Shown: positions 59,590-64,000 of the stretch, in pieces | Position numbering within the stretch: position 1 is the first letter of the stretch | Layout of the letters: the number at the start of each line of letters is the position of its first letter | Source of the DNA: Allohoeflea poritis | Lineage (GTDB): Bacteria; Pseudomonadota; Alphaproteobacteria; Rhizobiales; Rhizobiaceae | Assembly (NCBI RefSeq): GCF_027889715.1 | Contig: NZ_JAPJZH010000012.1 | Location: 62,001 to 126,000 of the forward strand | Direction of reading: 5' to 3' | Length of the DNA: 64,000 nucleotides | Program-made: the position numbers and the translations under genes | The notes under the pieces: generated by a model | The model's input: the letters and a program-made list of their open reading frames with translations, nothing else | What the model was told of the DNA's origin: nothing | Databases searched by the model: none

Positions 59590-60883
59590 TGATTCTATCC
59601 TCCTGAAAGCCGTATAGGCGGTACCGGAATGCGCGCTTGTCGCGCAGATAGGTTTCCACAAGCGTCTTGACCGCATGAGCCCGGAAATCCGTGCCGTAGG
59701 TCTCATAGGCCGCGTAAAAACCCTGCTTGTCGAAGACGAAGCGCGAAACGAAGTCCTCCGGTACGAGAGTGCTGATCAGGCGACTCACCAGCCAGCAATC
59801 TTCGTGATCGGGCTTTGCGCGCACCAGCAGGAACCGGTGTTCGGCATCGGCCTCGTCGAGCGGAAATTCACCATCCGCCGCGATGCGACGGGCCGCGGAC
59901 TGCAGAAACGGATAAACGCCGTGCTCCGCAACGGCCCTGGCGTTGCGGTGGATCCAGGTCTGCAGCCAGATGGCGTCGAGCCTGTCGAACGGCGCGTCCG
60001 GATCGAACCGGCGGATCAAGTCAGACAGCACCATGTCGATGCGGTGATCGAGATAGCCGGACCGCTCGATCCAGGAGGCGCGCGGCATGTCGATCCGACC
60101 CGTCCTTTGCAGGAATTCCAGAATGCGGGCGTGATCGTCAAGCGCGATGTAGCTCACCTGCCAGGGGCGCGAGCGGCGAAAACCCGGCGCCTTGGGATCG
60201 CAGATGACGGTCGTCGTCCTGTCGTCGATAAAGACGAAAATGCCGCCGAAATGACCCGACCAGAAGGCGTCATGGCGAAACACGACCTGGTCGGGAACCA
60301 GCGCGTTCTTGCGGATGTCGCCGGTCTGCTGGACGAGTTCCACCATCCGCTCGATCATCGCATCGTCGCGCCAGGCGCCCGGAACGCCGATCAGCCGGTC
60401 CGACAGCTTGCGCAGTTCCTCCGCCTTGCCGAGCATGTCGTCGGCCGAAAGCACATTGAAGGTGACTTCCTGGATCGACAGCAGGTCCTCTATATCGGCG
60501 ACCCGGACGACATCTTCCTCGATCTCGCCATAGAGCACGTCGCGGATCGTGACCGCATGGATGGCCCGCCGGTTGGCGTCGAAAAACGCATGCATCAGGG
60601 AACCGGTATTGGAGAAACTCGTATGGACGACCGGCAACCCTTCCTGCGCGGGCGAGAGGATGATGAACCGGCGATTGACCGCATTGGGATCCAGATATTG
60701 CGGGTCGTCCAGTTCCTCCGCGATCTCTGGCGAGAATCCCGTCATGTCGATGCGAAAACGATCCAGGGCCGTTCGCGGCAGCCCGAACGCTTCCAGCGCC
60801 CGGTTGTAGCGCTCGATCAGATGCGGCTCGGTGACATCCAGCAACTGTCCGAAGATCAGATCGTGTTCGGCAAGCAGTTCCAT
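59582..60883 (-). CDS. conserved protein, probably DUF6638
   Basis: 433 residues with no membrane segment. Recognisable stretches: LFGQLLDVTEPHLIERYNRA-like N-terminus (reads DLIFGQLLDVTEPHLIERYN), FIDDRTTTVICDPKAPGFRR and CWLVSRLISTLVPEDFVSRF. I recall this protein type next to AAA ATPases in Rhizobiales, but the family number is from memory. ATG 60883 shares its A with the preceding TAA stop (TAATG). Confidence 0.75.
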   Translation of the reverse strand: MELLAEHDLIFGQLLDVTEPHLIERYNRALEAFGLPRTALDRFRIDMTGFSPEIAEELDDPQYLDPNAVNRRFIILSPAQEGLPVVHTSFSNTGSLMHAFFDANRRAIHAVTIRDVLYGEIEEDVVRVADIEDLLSIQEVTFNVLSADDMLGKAEELRKLSDRLIGVPGAWRDDAMIERMVELVQQTGDIRKNALVPDQVVFRHDAFWSGHFGGIFVFIDDRTTTVICDPKAPGFRRSRPWQVSYIALDDHARILEFLQRTGRIDMPRASWIERSGYLDHRIDMVLSDLIRRFDPDAPFDRLDAIWLQTWIHRNARAVAEHGVYPFLQSAARRIAADGEFPLDEADAEHRFLLVRAKPDHEDCWLVSRLISTLVPEDFVSRFVFDKQGFYAAYETYGTDFRAHAVKTLVETYLRDKRAFRYRLYGFQEDRINA

Positions 60884-62799
60884 TAGCTATTCCAGCGGCC
60901 ATCCCGCTTCATCGTCTCGATTTCCCGCACGGCCTTTTCCCGCTGTCGCTCGCGCCGGATGATGTCTTCGACGGCGGCGTCGTCCGACTTGTCCGTATAG
61001 CGGAATTCGGAATCGCCATAGCGGTTGATTTCCTGAAGCACCATGTCGATGGTGAACGGTCCACGCAGCTCCTCGATCATCGCTTTCTTGTCGTCATAGG
61101 GCTTGTGCATGAAGGCCTCCGGCGTCTCGAACCACTCATCCGGCAGCTCGATATCCATCGCCCGCATCTTGATGGCGTCGGTGATGTTCTTGATCGCCCG
61201 GCCGGTAAAGCGCGGCTCCGCCTCCTTGATCCGGTGAAGATATTCGCCGACATCCGCCATGGTGCTGATGTCGCCCCGCTCCTTCCGGAACCGTTCCCAT
61301 ACGGCCAGAAGCCCGTCCTCCTTCGGCCGGTCGTGCCCGGCATAAGAGGCAGCGACGGCTTTCTTGATCTGCTGTCCGGCATAAAGGTCGTGTTTGCCGA
61401 GCGGAATATCGTGGTTGCCGCCCGCCAGAAGCACGAAGATGTCGATATAGTCCTCGCGGCTTTGCGGCCCGTCCACCAGCCAGCGCGCGCCGGCTCTCTG
61501 GCGCAGCGCATCGTCGACATTTTCCGGATAGTTGGAAAACATGCCGAAGGCGCAATTGCCGCGCACCACGGTCGATGCGCCGGCGAAGCTCTCCATCAGC
61601 ACCGCCGTCACCTCGTGCTGACCCGCCGAAGCGCGGTCATCCGAGCGGCGCGCCGCGACCTGGTCGATATCGTCCACCGTGCCGAAACCGATGGCCCGCG
61701 GATTGACGACATTGTCGACAAAGGCCTTGCAGTTCTGGCCGGATTTGCCCTGATAGGACGAGATCTGGTCGACGCCGAAGTTCTCGTAATGGAACGGATA
61801 GCCGGCGATCTGGCAGTAGTCGTTGATCATGCCGGCGATCATCTGGATCAGGATCGTCTTGCCCGTGCCCGGCATGCCGTCGCCAATGAAGGTGAAGAGG
61901 AAGCCGCCCAGCTCTACGAATGGATTGAGCTGGCGGTCGAAATCATAGGCGACCAGCATCTTTGCGAGTTTCATCGCCTGGTATTTTGCGATGTGGTTGC
62001 CGATGATCTCTTCGGGCTGTTTGAAAGCCATCGCCAACGGCTTGCGCCGCTCGCCCGGCGCCACCTCGAAACCGTCGAGCGTGAAATCGTCCTGCTCGAT
62101 GCGGATATGCGTGTCGGCGAAAGCGGCAAGACCGGTAAAGCGCGAGCGCCGCTGAAGCAGCCCCTCCAGCGCCGTACGGGCAAAGGCCTTCGAACGGGCG
62201 ATCAGCGCCGTATCGTCCGCAACGCCTTGAAGTGCCTCGTCCAGGCCCGCCAGCATGGATTTCAGCGCATCCTGCGGCGTGTCGAACAGGAAATCGGGTT
62301 CTTCGACATCGTTGACCGGCTCGCCTTCCGTGCCAAGAAGCTGCAGAAGATAGGCGGCGAAGGAAAAGGCCGCGACATAGGCGCTGGCCGAGAGCAGCGC
62401 CTTGAACTGCAGGGCCGCATCGCCGGAAAGCGGTGCACTGACATTCTCGGCCTGCAGCGCTTCCAGATCGGTCTGCCGGGCAAAGGCGTCCGACAGAGCC
62501 AGGGCGACCGCCAATCCGCGCCGGGCGCGATAAAGCACATTGTGCTGCGCGATGGACAGCATCGGGTCGTCCGGGCGCACCGCCGCCACCGTCTTGGCCA
62601 GCTCGACTTCCCGCGTGCGCCGCACAGACCCGGTCGAAACCGTCGATACGAACCGTCTACCGGTGCCGGCAAGACCCGTTTTCGATCGCCCGTCGCCGCG
62701 TTCCAGGATCACCAGCCGGGTAACCATGCTTTGCGCCGTGCCGAGATGCTTGGCGATATCATCCTCAGACACCGTTGTCAGACCGGTGTTTTGACTCAT
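60883..62799 (-). CDS. AAA-family ATPase
   Basis: 638 residues. N-terminal helical region (about 1-240) without a known motif, then an AAA core: Walker A GDGMPGTGKT (306-315), Walker B-like AIGFGTVDDIDQ, arginine-rich sensor region (DDALRQRAGARW). A C-terminal helical part follows. Unusually long N-domain. Central gene of an operon with three proteins of unknown function. Could be a remodeler or a toxin/defence motor; context does not decide. Confidence 0.85.
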   Translation of the reverse strand: MSQNTGLTTVSEDDIAKHLGTAQSMVTRLVILERGDGRSKTGLAGTGRRFVSTVSTGSVRRTREVELAKTVAAVRPDDPMLSIAQHNVLYRARRGLAVALALSDAFARQTDLEALQAENVSAPLSGDAALQFKALLSASAYVAAFSFAAYLLQLLGTEGEPVNDVEEPDFLFDTPQDALKSMLAGLDEALQGVADDTALIARSKAFARTALEGLLQRRSRFTGLAAFADTHIRIEQDDFTLDGFEVAPGERRKPLAMAFKQPEEIIGNHIAKYQAMKLAKMLVAYDFDRQLNPFVELGGFLFTFIGDGMPGTGKTILIQMIAGMINDYCQIAGYPFHYENFGVDQISSYQGKSGQNCKAFVDNVVNPRAIGFGTVDDIDQVAARRSDDRASAGQHEVTAVLMESFAGASTVVRGNCAFGMFSNYPENVDDALRQRAGARWLVDGPQSREDYIDIFVLLAGGNHDIPLGKHDLYAGQQIKKAVAASYAGHDRPKEDGLLAVWERFRKERGDISTMADVGEYLHRIKEAEPRFTGRAIKNITDAIKMRAMDIELPDEWFETPEAFMHKPYDDKKAMIEELRGPFTIDMVLQEINRYGDSEFRYTDKSDDAAVEDIIRRERQREKAVREIETMKRDGRWNS

Positions 62800-62802
62800 T
62801 GG

Positions 62803-63945
62803 TTAGACCCCGCTCGTGATCTGGTTGCCCGAGATGACATGCACCTTGTAGCCGCCGAAAACGGAATCGGCATCGCCACTGGCAAAAAGCGCCTGATAGG
62901 CATCATGCGGGACAAGTGCGTGTTTCTCGTAGAAGCTGACGCCCTGACGTGCCGCCTCCAGGTCGCTCGTGTCGATATGGAACTCCTGGCGCGCCGGTGT
63001 CGAACGCCACAGACCGCGTTCGGCCGCACGCTCTCCCGTCGCCGCGATTTCCTGGACCGTCCAGGTCAGCATCCAGGCGTTCTGCGGATTGCGCACCTTG
63101 GCAAGGATCTCGGTCACCGTGTTGTTATGCTCCGTCACGCCGGCCGAATAGAACGGCCCGAGCACGAAACGCTGCAGCCGCTTCGGATGCAGGGTCTCGA
63201 AGTCCTGATCGAGATTGCCGGCAATTGTCGCCGGCGTCAGCGAATAGGCGCTGTTCTTCTCGGCAAAGTCGTCAAAGCGATGCGCGAGGTCCGGATTGAG
63301 CAGACCCTCGACGGGCAGCGGAACGGTGATCTTCGGATTCATCTTGCCGCTCGGCAGCACCAGCATGTCGCACAGTTCCTGGCTGCTGTCCTCGATCGTC
63401 GCCATATAGACCATCGGCAGCGCCTGGCTGCCGTCAAAGGCGCCCCAGTGCACGACATAATAGGGCCGGCGCGTCTTGGGATTGACCGAGACCCTGACCG
63501 TCTGCGGCAGGATGAAGGGTGAGAAGACCTCGCCCTTTTCGATCGTCTCAAGGTAGGAGCGTTCCGCCATGCGTGTCTGCAGGGCCTTCGGAAACGCCTT
63601 TTGCCGCAGGATGAAATCCACCATCTCGCGCCGCAATTCATCGCCGGACGGCAGCGAATCCAGACGGCTTTTCGCCTTCTTGCGGTCCCTGTCCAGTTCA
63701 AGCACGTTCTGGAAGGCCGGAAATCCGCTCTCGGCGCGCAGGATGCGGAAGGACTCGACAAAGCCGATGCGGTTGCGCCAGCAGGCGAAGGTCTGCATCA
63801 GCCTGTCGACATAGGGCGTTACCACCTGGCCGACGAGCTGGTGCTGATAAAGCGGTGAATCTTCGTCTGTGAGGAAGGAATCGAGCCCCCTCAGCGCATC
63901 CTCGAACGCGCCGAAGTAGCGCTCTACCTGCCCGTTCATCGCCAT
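62803..63945 (-). CDS. protein of unknown function upstream of the AAA ATPase
   Basis: 380 residues from ATG 63945 (or 63939). Soluble, mixed fold; notable parts are RRPYYVVHWGAFDGSQALPM, VLPSGKMNPKITVPLPVEGL and FVLGPFYSAGVTEHNNTV. The start shares its A with the preceding stop (TGATG), and the stop is 3 nt before the ATPase start. I do not recognise the family; conserved position with the ATPase suggests a partner. Confidence 0.75.
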   Translation of the reverse strand: MAMNGQVERYFGAFEDALRGLDSFLTDEDSPLYQHQLVGQVVTPYVDRLMQTFACWRNRIGFVESFRILRAESGFPAFQNVLELDRDRKKAKSRLDSLPSGDELRREMVDFILRQKAFPKALQTRMAERSYLETIEKGEVFSPFILPQTVRVSVNPKTRRPYYVVHWGAFDGSQALPMVYMATIEDSSQELCDMLVLPSGKMNPKITVPLPVEGLLNPDLAHRFDDFAEKNSAYSLTPATIAGNLDQDFETLHPKRLQRFVLGPFYSAGVTEHNNTVTEILAKVRNPQNAWMLTWTVQEIAATGERAAERGLWRSTPARQEFHIDTSDLEAARQGVSFYEKHALVPHDAYQALFASGDADSVFGGYKVHVISGNQITSGV

Positions 63946-64000
63946 CAGGCCTGGACGTAGTCGGCCGCGTTGTGTTTTTCCATCACGTCTGCAAAGCGGC
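63945..64000 (-). CDS. C-terminal end of an upstream operon gene (truncated by window)
   Basis: Only the last 17 residues (RFADVMEKHNAADYVQA) before TGA are visible; the gene continues beyond 64000. It overlaps the following gene by one base. Its identity cannot be determined. Confidence 0.7.
   Translation of the reverse strand, partial: RFADVMEKHNAADYVQA

Noticed and set aside
61105-63522. 805-codon plus-strand frame opposite the AAA ATPase and its neighbour
   Set aside because: Covers two convincing minus-strand genes; basic low-complexity composition typical of antisense frames.

Overview
The window reads as a chromosomal segment of an alphaproteobacterium of the order Hyphomicrobiales (Rhizobiales), probably Rhizobiaceae or a relative. 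Supporting evidence: high GC; a fused anthranilate synthase TrpE(G) behind a short tandem-Trp leader peptide; a petABC operon near apt, trmL and hemF; a DUF1285 - CoA NUDIX - CCA-transferase operon divergent from a MoxR/DUF58/DUF4159 operon; and a PutA/Lrp divergent pair. Most genes are ordinary housekeeping. No rRNA, tRNA, CRISPR, insertion sequence or prophage was seen.

Layout. 1-14.4 kb, all on the minus strand: an AttH-type lipocalin protein (cut by the window edge) with its FtsX/LolD-type ABC transporter, YciB, apt, the cytochrome bc1 operon petABC, and two related ABC exporters flanking an MscS channel. 14.9-16.8 kb: trmL, a small unknown gene, hemF. 16.8-29.2 kb: two paralogous two-gene modules, each a secreted FecR-domain protein followed 35-36 nt later by a CHASE2-PAS-GGDEF-EAL membrane protein. 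They are separated by an HTTM/DCC membrane protein, an orphan substrate-binding protein, and an isochorismatase-family hydrolase divergent from a GlxA-type regulator. 29.6-40.3 kb: thioesterase, the ATGA-coupled DUF1285 operon, and the MoxR operon. 40.4-47.3 kb: a twice-frameshifted SEC-C gene, GNAT, glutathionyl-hydroquinone reductase, NUDIX, metallophosphoesterase, alpha/beta hydrolase, leuA. 47.3-50.6 kb: a leucine leader/attenuator, a ParDE-type toxin-antitoxin pair, and trpE(G) with its trpL attenuator. 50.6-58.5 kb: a MarR regulator divergent from a small unknown gene, a short SAH-hydrolase-like gene, fhs, and putA/putR. 58.5-64 kb: an operon of an AAA ATPase and poorly known proteins (DUF2333, probably DUF6638).

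The strongest candidates for new biology are: the duplicated FecR/CHASE2-EAL modules, whose secreted partners carry unrelated low-complexity tails ((Asn-Gly)n versus (Gly-Gly-Thr)n plus Asp7) and whose GGDEF sites are both degenerate; a leucine leader peptide with seven Leu codons in ten, immediately followed by a terminator ahead of leuA; the parallel promoter geometry of the leu and trp leaders, in which the AUG lies 7 nt after the -10 and suggests leaderless leader peptides; the SEC-C gene with two +1 shifts, both at a Phe TTT codon; and the terminal AAA operon. All function calls come from reading translations and motifs by eye; no database search was run.
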